Source: Lachnospiraceae bacterium NK3A20
Lineage (GTDB): Bacteria > Bacillota > Clostridia > Lachnospirales > Lachnospiraceae
DNA length: 64,000 nucleotides
Reading direction: 5' to 3'
Assembly: GCA_900107575.1 (NCBI GenBank)
Contig: FNQX01000022.1
Span: 1 to 64,000 of the forward strand
The notes beneath the pieces were generated by a model. It was not told the DNA's origin, searched no databases, and saw nothing but the letters and a program-made list of their open reading frames with translations. This document shows, in pieces, positions 16,540-27,097 of the stretch. Made by a program: the position numbers and the translations under genes. The first letter of the stretch is position 1. Each line of letters opens with the position of its first letter.

Positions 16540-18012
16540 TCAGTATTTCTTGTACACCGGGCTCTGCGTCAGGTGGACGCCGAGCTTTCGGAGAATTTTC
16601 TCATCCACGGCGGAGAGGATGACGGTGGAGTGCATCTCGCTCCCGCGCACCTTCGGCAGCTGCTCCATGGCAAGCTTCGCGTGCGGGTTCGTCGCGGCGC
16701 TGATGGAGAGCGCGACGAGCAGCTCGTCGCAGTGGAGCCTCGGGTTCTGTCCGCCGAGGTAAGTGGTCTTGAGTTCCTGGATCGGCGCGATGGACTCGGC
16801 GGATACCAGGTGCTCCTCGTGCGGGATGCCGGCATACTCTTTCAGCACGTTCATGAGGCAGGCAGCGGTCGCGCCCAGAAGGTCGGAAGTCTTGCCGGTG
16901 ATGATCCTGCCATCCTCCATTTCGATCGCGGCGGCGGGGTGTCCGCCTTCCCTCTCCTCACGCGCATTGGCGGCTACGACGACCGGACGGTCCTCGGGCT
17001 TTGCACCGACCTGCTTCAATAGCAGTTCCTGTTTATAGACTTCGTCGTTGGAGGCGAGGCCTTTTTTGTTCTTCACCGCACTCTCGAAATAGCGGCGGAT
17101 GATCTCCTGGCGGGATGCTTCGCGGCAGACCTCGTCGTCACAGATGGCAAAGCCTGCCATGTTGACGCCCATGTCGGTCGGGCTCTTGTAGGGGCACTCA
17201 CCCATGATGCCTTCGAAGATCTGCTGCAGCACGGGGAAAATCTCGACGTCCCTGTTGTAGTTAACCGTCGTCTTTCCGTAGGCGTCCAGATGGAAGGGGT
17301 CGATCATGTTGACGTCGGCGAGGTCGGCCGTCGCCGCCTCGTAGGCAATGTTGACGGGGTGTTTCAGCGGCAGATTCCAGATCGGGAAAGTCTCGAACTT
17401 GGCGTAGCCTGCTTTTTTCCCTCTTTTATACTCCTGATAGAGCTGGGAGAGGCAGGTCGCCATCTTGCCGGAGCCGGGGCCGGGCGCCGTGACGACGACG
17501 AGATCGCGCGTAGTCTCGATGTAATCATTCTTGCCGTAGCCATCGTCGGAGAGGATGAGCGGGATGTTGGAGGGGTAGCCCTCGATCACATAGTGGAAAT
17601 AGGAGCGAATGCCCATGGAATCCAGCCTCTGGCGGAAATGTCTCGCCGCGGGCTGACCGGTATATTTCGTGATGACGATGGAGCTGACGTAGAAACCGCG
17701 GTCCTCGAAGGCCTTTTTGAGGCGCAGGGCGTCCTCGTCGTAGGTGATGCCGAGATCGCCGCGGAGCTTGTTCTGCTCAATGGCGTCCGCGCCGACGACA
17801 ATGACGATTTCCGCCTTGTCTTTCAGCTGTTCGAGCATCTTAAGTTTGTTGTCGGGAGCAAAGCCGGGCAGCACTCTCGCCGCGTGGAAGTCGTCGAAGA
17901 GCTTGCCTCCGAATTCGAGGTAGAGCTTGCCGAAATGGGACATTCTCTCCTTGATATGGGAAGACTGCAACTCCAGATATTTCTGCGAGTCAAATCCGAT
18001 CGTAGTCGTCAT
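16540..18012 (-). CDS. DUF1846 family protein
   Basis: A 490-residue soluble protein of the DUF1846 family, common in Firmicutes. It has a recognisable N-terminus (GFDSQKYLELQSSHIKERM), the segment VVTAPGPGSGKMATCLSQLY that resembles a nucleotide-binding loop, and a conserved C-terminal part rich in small residues (SISAATNPHAKLAMEQLPKV). The molecular function has not been established to my knowledge. Full length for the family. ATG 18012 is preceded by CAGGAGAACCACC. Confidence 0.85.
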   Translation of the reverse strand: MTTTIGFDSQKYLELQSSHIKERMSHFGKLYLEFGGKLFDDFHAARVLPGFAPDNKLKMLEQLKDKAEIVIVVGADAIEQNKLRGDLGITYDEDALRLKKAFEDRGFYVSSIVITKYTGQPAARHFRQRLDSMGIRSYFHYVIEGYPSNIPLILSDDGYGKNDYIETTRDLVVVTAPGPGSGKMATCLSQLYQEYKRGKKAGYAKFETFPIWNLPLKHPVNIAYEAATADLADVNMIDPFHLDAYGKTTVNYNRDVEIFPVLQQIFEGIMGECPYKSPTDMGVNMAGFAICDDEVCREASRQEIIRRYFESAVKNKKGLASNDEVYKQELLLKQVGAKPEDRPVVVAANAREEREGGHPAAAIEMEDGRIITGKTSDLLGATAACLMNVLKEYAGIPHEEHLVSAESIAPIQELKTTYLGGQNPRLHCDELLVALSISAATNPHAKLAMEQLPKVRGSEMHSTVILSAVDEKILRKLGVHLTQSPVYKKY

Positions 18013-18141
18013 GGTGGTTCTCCTGTATTCTGCTATTCACTGGTACAAACGAAAATAGTGTAACACCCACCGCAAATTCACAAAAGGGAAAATTGCAGGC
18101 GCATCGGCAGCATGGCGGCGGCCAGGCAGGAGTAAGAGCCG

Positions 18142-19035
18142 TTAGAACCACCTCTCTACAAAGCCCTCGCCCATGGCCTCGTTCACGCTGGTGATGATGA
18201 AAAAGGCGGCGGGGTCGTATTTCCTCACGATGTCCTTGATCGCAACGATGTCCTTGTTGCTGCAGATGCAGACGAGGATGTTCCGATTCTTGCCGGTGTA
18301 CATACCGGTGCCTGTAAGTCCTGTGAGGCCACGGTCGAGGTCAGTGAGGATGTCCCGTGCGATGTCGTCGCTTGCCTTGGAAATGATGAGTGCCATCTTG
18401 GCGCTCTTGCCCTGGCCGAGGATGTAGTCGGTCACATAGCCCATGACGAAAACGGAGATCACGGCGTACAGTGTGCGCTCAATGCCGAAAACCGGGATGC
18501 CAATGACGACAATGATGCCGTCGAGGATCTGGATGATGCGTCCCATGCTGTAGTGGCGGAAGAAATGGTGCATGACGGTGCCGAGGGTGTCGGTGCCGCC
18601 GCTCGTCGCTCTTGCCTGCAGGAGCAGTCCGCAGCCCGCGCCGAAACAGATGCCGCCGTAGAGCGAGACGAGGAGGAGATTGTCCGGCATGAAGTTGACC
18701 TGCGGGAAAATGGCGAGCTCGATCGTCAGGATGATCCAGGAGATTATCGTGCGCAGAATCTGTCGGAAACCGTCAATCCTGATCGAGAGCAGGAAGATCG
18801 GGATGTTGAGAACGAGCGTGGACACCCACAGCGGGATGGAGAAGCCAAGTCGCCCCGAGAGGTCCTTCACGATGATGGAGAGACCTGACACGCCGCCGGT
18901 ATCCAGGCCCGTGGGATCGAAGATGTACTGCGTCGCGAAGGCAGTCAGCGTGGACCCGATGAAGATCAGCACAAAGTCCGCGAACCAGTTGCGCTGCCGC
19001 GCCGTTTCTATTGTCGATTTAATCCGATTCACCAT
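18142..19035 (-). CDS. YitT family membrane protein
   Basis: A 297-residue membrane protein with five or six predicted helices in the DUF161 (YitT) region at about 15-200 and a C-terminal cytosolic DUF2179 domain at about 220-280 (GTGMYTGKNRNILVCICSN). The family has no firm function; some members are thought to transport small organic ions. Transcribed toward the DUF1846 gene, 130 nt apart. A dispersed repeat lies just upstream. Confidence 0.85.
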   Translation of the reverse strand: MVNRIKSTIETARQRNWFADFVLIFIGSTLTAFATQYIFDPTGLDTGGVSGLSIIVKDLSGRLGFSIPLWVSTLVLNIPIFLLSIRIDGFRQILRTIISWIILTIELAIFPQVNFMPDNLLLVSLYGGICFGAGCGLLLQARATSGGTDTLGTVMHHFFRHYSMGRIIQILDGIIVVIGIPVFGIERTLYAVISVFVMGYVTDYILGQGKSAKMALIISKASDDIARDILTDLDRGLTGLTGTGMYTGKNRNILVCICSNKDIVAIKDIVRKYDPAAFFIITSVNEAMGEGFVERWF

Positions 19036-19060
19036 GAAGTTCTCACCTTACCTGCCGATT

Positions 19061-19140
19061 ATCTACTTTGGTACGCCCGGAGAAGCAAGTCCTTGGGCTA
19101 AGCCCAAGGGCTTTTGCTTCGGGCTGTACGGGACAGATAC
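19061..19140. repeat. Dispersed palindromic repeat, copy A
   Basis: Imperfect palindrome between yitT and alaX: GCCCGGAGAAGCAAG...CCTTGGGC, then GCCCAAGGG...CTTTTGCTTCGGGC, with ends ATCTACTTTGGTAC and GTACGGGACAGATAC. It belongs to the same family as copies at 32362, 42850, 48800 and 58023. Copy A and the 48800 copy share a duplicated GCCCAAGGGCT core. Confidence 0.8.
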
Positions 19141-19178
19141 TCTATCAAAACGTATGTCTGTGTGGCGTGTATGTTGCG

Positions 19179-20432
19179 TCACTGCACTGCCGCAAGTGCT
19201 GTCTCGATGTCTGCCTGCGCGGCCGCGACACTGCCCTGCACCATCTCCGGTTTCCCGCCGCCGCGTGCCTGGAACCGCTCCTTCAATATTCCATTTGGAA
19301 GGTTGGCGTTGCCGCCGCGGGAGCCGATGAGGTATTTCCAGCCATCGGTATCGTTCCCCGCGAACACCCCGGCGTAGAGGTAGCCCAGGTCACAGAGCGC
19401 ATTCATGAAGCGGCGCTGCGTGAGGTTGTCCATGGCTGCCTCGAAGACCCAGACACTTCGCTGCGAGAGGTCGGGAGTGCCGTCCTCTCTCCTCGGAATG
19501 GACGCATCGGCGGCAGCCGCAGACTGGATGGCGGAGAGCCTCGCGTCAACGTACCGCTCCTTTGCGGCGCGAAGATTCTCCCTGAGTCTTGTGATGTCGC
19601 CCAGCAGCCGCTCCACGCCTTCTGCGGTGTCTTCCTGCGGAAGGTTCGTCAGGTGCGAGATGGCAAGGAGCTGTTCCTGTTTCGCCTCATAGTCTGCGAG
19701 TGCGCGTCTGCCGCAGACGAGGAACAGGCGGGTGGAATCCTTGGAGCGCACCACACCGGTGATCTTGATGATGCCGATCTCCCCTGTCCTTGCAACGTGC
19801 GGGGCGCAGCAGGCGCAGACATCGACGCCCTCGATCGTGACGATGCGAATCGCGCCGCTCAGTTCCTTCTTGCTGCGGTAGTCGAGCGTCTTCAGCACTT
19901 CTTCTGTGGGATAGGCGCAGGTGATCGCAACGTTTCGATAGATCACGTCATTGGCCCGCTGCTCCAGATCCAGGATCTGTTCATCGGATAAGATGCCGCT
20001 GGTGTCTAAGGTTACGGTATTGTCAGAGAGGCGAAAGCCCACATTCTCATAGCCGTAGAGGGAATGCAACAGGCCGGAGAGGATGTGCTCCCCGGAGTGG
20101 TTCTGCATGTTGGAATAGCGGTATGACCAGTCGATGATGCCGGTAACTTCCGTCTGTGATGTAAGGTCTGCGATCGCGGCCTTCGCCGATTCATCGGGGA
20201 GCAGGGCGATGGTGTGCGTGATCACGTTAGCTCTATCTATCTGTACATCGAGGACTTCGCGGCCGGAGAGCTGTCCCCGGTCGGGAGTCTGCCCGCCCTC
20301 TTCGGGGAAGAACAGGGTGCGGTCCAGAATAACGTTCAGGGCGCCTGCTGTTTTCGCGGGGACTGCTAAGACAACACGCGCGGAGAATGTCGTATCGTAA
20401 GGCTTCGTATCATAAATCCGGATGGTTTCCAT
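19179..20432 (-). CDS. AlaX-type alanyl-tRNA editing protein with DHHA1 domain
   Basis: A free-standing tRNA editing hydrolase that removes mischarged amino acids (Ser or Gly) from tRNA-Ala. The 417-residue protein has an AlaRS-like beta-barrel domain (FFPEEGGQTPDRG), zinc ligands in NHSGEH (H112, H116) and CACCAPH, a helical linker and a C-terminal DHHA1 segment (GRGGN/ARGGGKPEMVQGS motifs). This is the long AlaX-L type. It has no aminoacylation domain. It diverges from ftsH. Confidence 0.85.
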   Translation of the reverse strand: METIRIYDTKPYDTTFSARVVLAVPAKTAGALNVILDRTLFFPEEGGQTPDRGQLSGREVLDVQIDRANVITHTIALLPDESAKAAIADLTSQTEVTGIIDWSYRYSNMQNHSGEHILSGLLHSLYGYENVGFRLSDNTVTLDTSGILSDEQILDLEQRANDVIYRNVAITCAYPTEEVLKTLDYRSKKELSGAIRIVTIEGVDVCACCAPHVARTGEIGIIKITGVVRSKDSTRLFLVCGRRALADYEAKQEQLLAISHLTNLPQEDTAEGVERLLGDITRLRENLRAAKERYVDARLSAIQSAAAADASIPRREDGTPDLSQRSVWVFEAAMDNLTQRRFMNALCDLGYLYAGVFAGNDTDGWKYLIGSRGGNANLPNGILKERFQARGGGKPEMVQGSVAAAQADIETALAAVQ

Positions 20433-20524
20433 AGTATCTCCCTGGTGCGGCCGATCGGCGCGGCACCACCAAGATGATAACAGGTTTCCAGGTCGAATTC
20501 ACAGGATTTTCATTTTTTGGCAGA

Positions 20525-20553
20525 TTGCCGCTTGACACATTCCTTATTATAAT
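20525..20553 (+). promoter_or_regulatory. ftsH promoter
   Basis: TTGCCG (20525-20530), a 17-nt spacer and TATAAT (20548-20553) form a good sigma-A promoter. The nearby TTGACA at 20532 is only 10 nt from the -10 box and was not chosen. Confidence 0.7.
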
Positions 20554-20590
20554 GAGAAAAGTATTTTCATACCCTGAAAGAGGAGATCAA

Positions 20591-22867
20591 TTGAGAGAGA
20601 TGAATAAAGGCTTTGCTGCAAGGCTGCGATCCCTGGGGGCGCGTATCCTCCGGATGGATTTTTTCGGCTTCGGCGACGATGACGAGAGCGATAGCCGCGG
20701 CAGCGACAACAATAAGCGCGGGAGCGGGCATGGGAACGGCAGTCAGCCTCGCCAGAACCTGTTCATGATGATGATCGCGGCGATGATCACGCTATTGCTC
20801 GTCAGCTATTTCATGCGCAGTGTGACCTCGACCACACAGGAGATCACCTACACCGAATTCGTGAACATGGTCGAAGACGGCAAGGTGGCAAGGGTCGAGA
20901 TTGAGGACTCAAGGATCGAGATCGCGCCGAAGGACAAGAGCGCGAAGGATACGGACGCACCGATCCGCTACTACACCGGCAAGGCGGAGGATGACAACAC
21001 GCTGACGGAGCGGCTCCTTACGCAGAAGGTCATCGTGGAGGCCTCGTCTCCGGACGGATCCACGGTGCTGTTCTCGGTGCTGCTGACCTACGTGCTCCCG
21101 ATTGTCATCATGTGGCTGCTCCTGTCCGTCCTGTTCCGCAGGATTTCGAGAAGCGGCGGGATGATGGGCGGCGTCGGTAAATCCAATGCGAAAGAGTACG
21201 TTCAGAAGGATACCGGCATCACATTCGCGGATGTCGCGGGTGAGGATGAGGCGAAGGAATCCCTCGTCGAGGTCGTCGATTTCCTGCACAATCCGGGTAA
21301 ATATTCCAAGATCGGCGCAAAGCTCCCGAAGGGCGCGCTGCTCGTCGGCCCTCCCGGCACCGGCAAAACGCTCCTCGCGAAGGCAGTGGCCGGTGAGGCA
21401 CACGTGCCGTTCTTCTCGCTGACGGGCTCGGATTTCATCGAGCTCTATGTCGGCGTCGGCGCATCCCGCGTGCGCGACCTGTTCAAGGAAGCGACGAAGA
21501 ACGCGCCATGCATTATTTTCATTGATGAGATCGACGCCATCGGCCGCAGCCGTGACAGTAAATACGGCGGAGGCAACGAGGAGCGCGAGCAGACGCTGAA
21601 CCAGCTCCTCTCCGAGATGGACGGCTTCGATTCCACGAAGGGAATTCTGGTCCTTGGCGCGACCAACCGTCCGGAGATCCTGGACAAGGCGCTGCTGCGT
21701 CCCGGCCGTTTCGATCGGCGCATCATCGTGGACAAGCCGGATCTGAAGGGCAGAGTTGCCATCCTCAAGGTGCATTCCAAGGATGTCAAGATGGATGAGA
21801 CCGTCGACCTCAACGAGATCGCACTTGCGACCTCCGGCGCCGTCGGCTCCGACCTTGCCAACATGATCAACGAGGCCGCCATCAACGCGGTCAAGGGACA
21901 CAGGGAGTACGTTTCCCAGAAAGATCTGTTCGAGGCCGTGGAGCAGGTGCTCGTCGGCAAGGAGAAAAAGGATCGCGTGATGAACGCGAAGGAGCGCCGC
22001 ATCGTGTCTTACCACGAAGTGGGCCACGCACTCATCAACGCCGTGCAGAAGAATGCGGAGCCTGTGCAGAAGATCACAATCGTGCCCCGCACCATGGGAG
22101 CGCTCGGCTATGTCATGCAGGTGCCGGAGGAGGAACACTACCTCAATTCGAAGAAGGAGCTGCACGATATGATCGTGGGCCTTCTGGGCGGCCGCGCTGC
22201 CGAGGAGCTGAAATTCGACTCCGTAACGACCGGCGCATCGAACGACATCGAGCGGGCGACGCAGCTCGCGCGCAGCATGGTCACGCAGTACGGCATGAGC
22301 GATCGGTTCGGCATCATGGGACTTGCGACGGTCGAGAGCCGGTACCTCGAAGGCAGGGCGGCGCTCAACTGCGCAGACAACACGGCGGCCGAGGTCGACG
22401 AGGAAGTCCGCAGAATGCTGGAGGAGTGCTACAAGGAGGCGAAGGCCATCCTCTCCGAGAACATGGACGTGATGGACAAGATCGCGGCCTACCTCATCCA
22501 GGAAGAGACCATTACCGGTGCACAGTTCATGAAGATTTACCGCGAGGCGAAGGGCCTGCCTCCCGTTCCGGAGAAGACGCCCGAAGAGAAGCTCGCGGAA
22601 GAGGTCCGCAGGGAGAAGAAGCCTGCGTTGGAAAATGGCAGGCAGGCCGCCGAGCCTGTGGACGCTTTCGCGGCAGAGGCGCAGCGCCAGGCGAAGGAAC
22701 GAGCGGAGAAGGCAGGAGATGCCGCGCCGCAGCAGGCCACCGCGCCGGAGAGCGCAGCAACATCGCAGCCGGGTACAGCCGCGCCGCAGCAGGCCGACAC
22801 TTCGGAGACAAAAACGCAGCATACGGAAGCCAATCAGGCTGCGACGGAACCGACAGACCACGACTGA
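20591..22867 (+). CDS. ftsH: ATP-dependent zinc metalloprotease FtsH
   Basis: Membrane-anchored AAA+ protease for quality control of membrane and short-lived cytosolic proteins. The 758-residue protein has two membrane helices (about 55-75 and 155-178) around an extracytoplasmic domain, Walker A GPPGTGKT, Walker [12 protein letters not shown], the second region of homology ([21 protein letters not shown]) and the zinc site HEVGH. TTG 20591 is the likely start, with AGAGGAGATCAA before it; the ATG at 20600 has poorer spacing. The last 120 residues are a low-complexity Ala/Gln/Glu/Thr tail, longer than usual. Confidence 0.93.
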   Translation: MREMNKGFAARLRSLGARILRMDFFGFGDDDESDSRGSDNNKRGSGHGNGSQPRQNLFMMMIAAMITLLLVSYFMRSVTSTTQEITYTEFVNMVEDGKVARVEIEDSRIEIAPKDKSAKDTDAPIRYYTGKAEDDNTLTERLLTQKVIVEASSPDGSTVLFSVLLTYVLPIVIMWLLLSVLFRRISRSGGMMGGVGKSNAKEYVQKDTGITFADVAGEDEAKESLVEVVDFLHNPGKYSKIGAKLPKGALLVGPPGTGKTLLAKAVAGEAHVPFFSLTGSDFIELYVGVGASRVRDLFKEATKNAPCIIFIDEIDAIGRSRDSKYGGGNEEREQTLNQLLSEMDGFDSTKGILVLGATNRPEILDKALLRPGRFDRRIIVDKPDLKGRVAILKVHSKDVKMDETVDLNEIALATSGAVGSDLANMINEAAINAVKGHREYVSQKDLFEAVEQVLVGKEKKDRVMNAKERRIVSYHEVGHALINAVQKNAEPVQKITIVPRTMGALGYVMQVPEEEHYLNSKKELHDMIVGLLGGRAAEELKFDSVTTGASNDIERATQLARSMVTQYGMSDRFGIMGLATVESRYLEGRAALNCADNTAAEVDEEVRRMLEECYKEAKAILSENMDVMDKIAAYLIQEETITGAQFMKIYREAKGLPPVPEKTPEEKLAEEVRREKKPALENGRQAAEPVDAFAAEAQRQAKERAEKAGDAAPQQATAPESAATSQPGTAAPQQADTSETKTQHTEANQAATEPTDHD

Positions 22868-22892
22868 GTTGCAATACATGCAAGTATCCAGG

Positions 22893-22924
22893 AAAATGAG
22901 CACTCCGGTGCTCATTTTCTTGTC
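22893..22924 (+). terminator. ftsH terminator
   Basis: A perfect 11-bp stem AAAATGAGCAC/GTGCTCATTTT with a TCCG loop, then CTTGT. It separates ftsH from uvrC. Confidence 0.8.
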
Positions 22925-22948
22925 AGTAAGCCAATAGATTAAGTGGAA

Positions 22949-24985
22949 ATGACCAAAGACAACGTAAACAACAAGAATCAACCTAAGGCAGCTCCCGCGT
23001 CGAAGAAGGAGAAGCAGGAGATCATGCTCGAAGAGTACGAGCGGTTCAGGGGACATCCCGTTTCCAAAACGGTCGGGGCGTTCAATTTCCGCGATGAGCT
23101 GCACAAGCTGCCCTATCAGCCTGGTGTTTACATCATGCACGACCAGAACGATGCGATCATCTACGTCGGCAAGGCGAAGGTGCTGCACAACCGCGTGCGC
23201 TCGTATTTCCGCGCCAATGTGGGCAGAGGGCCGGCGATCGACCAGATGATAAGACAGATCGCGTACTTTGAGTACATTGTCACGGACTCCGAGCTGGAGG
23301 CGCTGATCCTCGAGAACAACCTGATCAAGGAACACCGGCCGAAATACAACACCCTTCTCGTGGACGACAAGACCTACCCTTATATCAAGGTGACGGTCGG
23401 CGAGGTCTACCCGCGCATCCTCTTCTCCCGCACGAGGAAAAAGGACAAAGCCCAGTATTTCGGTCCGTTCGCGAGCGCGAATGCCGTGAATGACACAATC
23501 GAGCTCCTGAACCGGATGTATGGGCTGCGCGACTGCAGGCGGAATCTGCCGAAGGACATCGGCAAGGAGCGGGCGTGCCTCAATTATTATATGAAGCGCT
23601 GCACCGGGCCGTGCATCCGGGGTGAGATTTCGCCGGAGGAATACCGAAAGCGTGTCGACATGGCGCTGGAGTTCCTCTCCGGCAACTACAAGGTCGTCTG
23701 CGATGACCTCACCCGCAAGATGATGGAGGCATCGGAAGCGCTGAACTACGAGGAGGCGATGCACTACCGCGACCTGTTAAATTCTGTGAAGCAGGTTTCG
23801 CAGAAACAGAAGATGAGCGAAGGCGTTGGCGAGGACAAGGATATTCTCGGCATCGCGGTGGAGCCTGAGAACTCCGACGCGGACGCGGTGATCCAGAGTT
23901 TCTTCATCCGCGACGGCAGGCTGATCGGCAGGGATCACTACTATATGAATCACGTCGGCGGCAAAACAACAGGCGAGATCATGTCGGAGTTCATGAAACA
24001 GTTCTACGCCGGCACGCCCTTCATCCCCCGGAAGATCATGGTGCCGGAGGACTTCGACGACAGGGATGTCGTGGAGCAGTGGCTCGGGGTGCGCAGGGAA
24101 GGCAGGGTTCAGATCATCGTGCCGCAGAAGGGGCAGAAGGAGAAGCTCGTCGAGCTCGCGATGGAGAACGCCCGCCTCATTCTCTCGAAGGACAGAGAGA
24201 GGATGAAAAGAGAAGAAGGCCGCACAATCGGTGCGGTCCGCGAGGTCGCGGACTGGCTGCATCTGCCGACGGCGCAGCGCATGGAGAGCTATGACATCTC
24301 GAATATCAGCGGCTTCGCGAATGTGGGCTCCATGGTGGTCTTCGAGAAGGGGAAACCCAAACGTTCCGACTACCGCAAGTTCCGGATCAGGACGGTTGCG
24401 GGCCCCGATGATTACGCCTGCATGAAAGAGGTGCTGACAAGGCGCTTCTCCCATGGCCTTGCGGAGCGGGAGGAGCTGTCAGACAAGAACATCGACATTG
24501 ACTTCGGAAGCTTCACCAAATTCCCGGATCTCATCCTGATGGACGGCGGCAGAGGGCAGGTCAACATCTGTCTCTCCGTTCTGGAAGAGCTGGGGCTGGA
24601 GATCCCGGTCGCCGGCATGGTCAAGGATGACAACCACAGAACGCGCGGCCTGTATTACAACAACGTAGAGATTCCGATCGACACGCACAGCGAGGGCTTC
24701 AAGCTGATCACGAGAATCCAGGATGAGACACACCGCTTCGCGATCACCTACCACCGCTCGCTCCGCTCCAAGGCGCAGGTGCACTCCAGGCTCGACGACA
24801 TCCCGGGCATCGGCCCCGCGAGGAAGAAAGCGCTCATGCGGAGTTTCCAGTCGATCGAGGACATCATGAACGCCGACGAAGAGACGCTCATGAGGGTGCC
24901 AGAGATCCGGGAGAAGGAGGCGAGAGCGATCTATGCCTACTTCCACGAGGAGGCCGCACCGGTAGCAAAAAGCGATGCGGAATGA
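22949..24985 (+). CDS. uvrC: UvrABC excinuclease subunit C
   Basis: Makes both incisions in nucleotide excision repair. The 678-residue protein has the GIY-YIG nuclease ([20 protein letters not shown]), the UVR motif (about 230-265), the RNase-H-like endonuclease region ([31 protein letters not shown]) and the C-terminal helix-hairpin-helix ([15 protein letters not shown]). The N-terminus is about 40 residues longer than usual and Lys/Glu-rich. ATG 23024, after GCAGGAGATC, is a credible alternative start that removes about half of it. Confidence 0.92.
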   Translation: MTKDNVNNKNQPKAAPASKKEKQEIMLEEYERFRGHPVSKTVGAFNFRDELHKLPYQPGVYIMHDQNDAIIYVGKAKVLHNRVRSYFRANVGRGPAIDQMIRQIAYFEYIVTDSELEALILENNLIKEHRPKYNTLLVDDKTYPYIKVTVGEVYPRILFSRTRKKDKAQYFGPFASANAVNDTIELLNRMYGLRDCRRNLPKDIGKERACLNYYMKRCTGPCIRGEISPEEYRKRVDMALEFLSGNYKVVCDDLTRKMMEASEALNYEEAMHYRDLLNSVKQVSQKQKMSEGVGEDKDILGIAVEPENSDADAVIQSFFIRDGRLIGRDHYYMNHVGGKTTGEIMSEFMKQFYAGTPFIPRKIMVPEDFDDRDVVEQWLGVRREGRVQIIVPQKGQKEKLVELAMENARLILSKDRERMKREEGRTIGAVREVADWLHLPTAQRMESYDISNISGFANVGSMVVFEKGKPKRSDYRKFRIRTVAGPDDYACMKEVLTRRFSHGLAEREELSDKNIDIDFGSFTKFPDLILMDGGRGQVNICLSVLEELGLEIPVAGMVKDDNHRTRGLYYNNVEIPIDTHSEGFKLITRIQDETHRFAITYHRSLRSKAQVHSRLDDIPGIGPARKKALMRSFQSIEDIMNADEETLMRVPEIREKEARAIYAYFHEEAAPVAKSDAE

Positions 24986-25106
24986 TACTATGATACCGGA
25001 GCCGGAGATTTACAGGCATGAGTGCAAGCGATCGCGCATTGAGGCACGGCCCCGGGATCTTATGCCATAAGATATAATATCCGCAGCATGCGGTATGGAG
25101 GACAGA

Positions 25107-26057
25107 ATGGCAAGCGTACATCTGAGTGAAGTCATTGAGAATGAGAAACTGACGAATCTGACGCCGGATATTGATACGACGAGAATCAAGATCAAACAGC
25201 CGGACATCAACCGCCCCGGCGTTCAGCTGACGGGATATTTCGAGCACTTCGAGCCGGCGAGAATCCAGATCATCGGCTTCGTCGAGGCTTCCTACATGGC
25301 GCAGATGAGCGATGAGCGCAGGGAAGAGATCTACGACAAGCTCTTTTCCATGGGGGCGCCCTGTTTTATTTTCTGCAGGGAGCTGGAGCCGGACCGGATT
25401 TTCATGAAATACGCGCTGAAATATCAGATTCCCGTATTGATGACGAAAAAGGCGACCTCTGTATTCATGGCGGAGCTGATCCGCTGGATGAATGTGCGCC
25501 TCGCGCCCTGCATCTCCATTCACGGCGTGCTGGTCGATGTCTACGGCGAAGGCGTGCTGATCACCGGCGAGAGCGGCATTGGCAAATCAGAGGCGGCCCT
25601 GGAGCTCATTAAGAGGGGGCACCGTCTGGTCTCCGACGACGTGGTTGAGATCCGCAAGGTCTCCGAGCAGACGCTCGTCGGCAACGCGCCGGACATCACG
25701 AAACATTTCATCGAGCTGCGCGGCATCGGCATCATTGATGTCAAGACGCTGTTCGGTGTGCAGAGTGTGCGTGACACTCAGAACATCGACCTCGTGATCC
25801 AGCTCGAAGACTGGGACAAGGACAAGGAGTACGACAGACTGGGCCTCGAGGAGGAGTACACGGAGTACCTCGGCAACCGCGTCGTCTGCCACCGCATCCC
25901 GATCCGTCCCGGCAGGAACCTTGCCATCATCTGCGAGGCAGCCGCGATCAACCACAGGCAGAAACAGATGGGCTACAACGCCGCTCAGGAGCTCTACAAC
26001 CGCGTGCAGAAGGCACTGACCAGCCGGCGCGACGACGGCGACGAGGAAGACGACTAG
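25107..26057 (+). CDS. hprK: HPr kinase/phosphorylase
   Basis: Bifunctional enzyme that phosphorylates and dephosphorylates Ser46 of HPr-type proteins, the central switch of carbon catabolite repression in Firmicutes. The 316-residue protein has an N-terminal DRTGG-like domain, the P-loop GESGIGKSE, HRLVSDDVV and the K/P signature IELRGIGIIDV. ATG 25107 has GGAGGACAGA upstream. It heads the hprK-murB-rapZ-whiA-HPr-like series. Both HPr-like proteins in the window keep the Ser46 motif, so they are candidate substrates. Confidence 0.95.
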   Translation: MASVHLSEVIENEKLTNLTPDIDTTRIKIKQPDINRPGVQLTGYFEHFEPARIQIIGFVEASYMAQMSDERREEIYDKLFSMGAPCFIFCRELEPDRIFMKYALKYQIPVLMTKKATSVFMAELIRWMNVRLAPCISIHGVLVDVYGEGVLITGESGIGKSEAALELIKRGHRLVSDDVVEIRKVSEQTLVGNAPDITKHFIELRGIGIIDVKTLFGVQSVRDTQNIDLVIQLEDWDKDKEYDRLGLEEEYTEYLGNRVVCHRIPIRPGRNLAIICEAAAINHRQKQMGYNAAQELYNRVQKALTSRRDDGDEEDD

Positions 26058-26072
26058 GCAGGGACAGGTTAG

Positions 26073-27065
26073 ATGACAGATACCAAAACTTACTATCATG
26101 AACTGACATTCGTCCTGGGCGAAGACCGTGTCCAGATAGATGAGCCCATGTCGAGACACATCTCCTTCCGCGTCGGCGGTCCGGCAGATATCTTCCTCCG
26201 CGTCGGCGATACGGCGGAACTCGAGAAGGTTCTCGGAATCTTACAAACAGCAGGCGTGCCTTATTTTTTCCTCGGCAAGGGAACGAATCTTCTCGTCGGG
26301 GACAGGGGCTATCGCGGGGCAGTCATTACTTTCACCGGGGTGAAGTCGCAGCCGCTCACAGACACGACGAAGGAACTCCCGGCGATTGAGGCGGGGGAAT
26401 TTTCTGAGGCGGCACCGCTTGATACGGTGTGCATTGCGGGAGAAGAGATCACGGCGGGCGCGGGCGCGTCCCTCACCAGAGTTGCCGTGATGGCGCGGGA
26501 CAACGGGCTCTCCGGCCTCGAGTTCGCGGCAGGGATTCCGGGATCTGTCGGCGGCGGCCTCGTGATGAATGCAGGCGCCTACGACGGGGAGATGAGGCAG
26601 GTCGTAAAGAGCGCGAGGCTCCTTATGCCGGATGGGAAGATCCTCACGGTGTCCAATAACGATCTGCGCTTCGGCTACCGGAAGAGCCTGCTCAAAGAGA
26701 TCCCCGCGGTCGCGCTGCAGGTCACCTTCCGCCTCACACCGAAGGAACCCTCGGCGATCACGGAGAAAATGCAGGACTTCGCGAACCGGCGGCTGGCGAA
26801 ACAGCCCCTGGAATACCCGAGCGCAGGCTCAACGTTCAAGCGGCCCGAGGGACATTTCGCGGGACAGCTCATCGAGGAAGCGGGCCTTCGCGGGTACACA
26901 GTCGGCGGCGCCGGCGTATCGGAGAAACACTGCGGCTTTGTCGTCAACAGGGACAACGCGAGCGCGGCAGAGATCCGTCAGGTGATCGAGGATGTGCAGG
27001 CGAAGGTGCTGGCACATTCCGGCATACGGCTCGAGCGGGAAGTGATCTTCCTCGGGGAGTTCTAA
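26073..27065 (+). CDS. murB: UDP-N-acetylenolpyruvoylglucosamine reductase
   Basis: FAD enzyme that makes UDP-MurNAc, an early peptidoglycan precursor. The 330-residue protein has the FAD-binding segments SFRVGGPADIFL, GKGTNLLVGDRG and AAGIPGSVGGGLVMNAGAYDGE (type II MurB arrangement), and the C-terminal PSAGSTFKRPEG with the active-site Ser. A short insertion of about 25 residues (TTKELPAIEAGEFSEAAPLD) follows the first domain strand. It starts 16 nt after hprK. Confidence 0.94.
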   Translation: MTDTKTYYHELTFVLGEDRVQIDEPMSRHISFRVGGPADIFLRVGDTAELEKVLGILQTAGVPYFFLGKGTNLLVGDRGYRGAVITFTGVKSQPLTDTTKELPAIEAGEFSEAAPLDTVCIAGEEITAGAGASLTRVAVMARDNGLSGLEFAAGIPGSVGGGLVMNAGAYDGEMRQVVKSARLLMPDGKILTVSNNDLRFGYRKSLLKEIPAVALQVTFRLTPKEPSAITEKMQDFANRRLAKQPLEYPSAGSTFKRPEGHFAGQLIEEAGLRGYTVGGAGVSEKHCGFVVNRDNASAAEIRQVIEDVQAKVLAHSGIRLEREVIFLGEF

Positions 27066-27097
27066 ACCGCATTTCATAGGGCAGCAGGAGCAGGCAA

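Noticed and set aside
20532-20553. TTGACA at 20532 as the ftsH -35 box
   Set aside because: Spacing to TATAAT is only 10 nt. TTGCCG at 20525 has the normal 17-nt spacer.
20909-23764. A 951-codon minus-strand open frame opposite ftsH/uvrC
   Set aside because: It mirrors GC-rich codons of ftsH and uvrC, has no family motifs or ribosome-binding site, and crosses the ftsH terminator. Other long antisense frames (6016-7929, 13215-14624, 51480-53309, 56034-58049) were rejected for the same reason.
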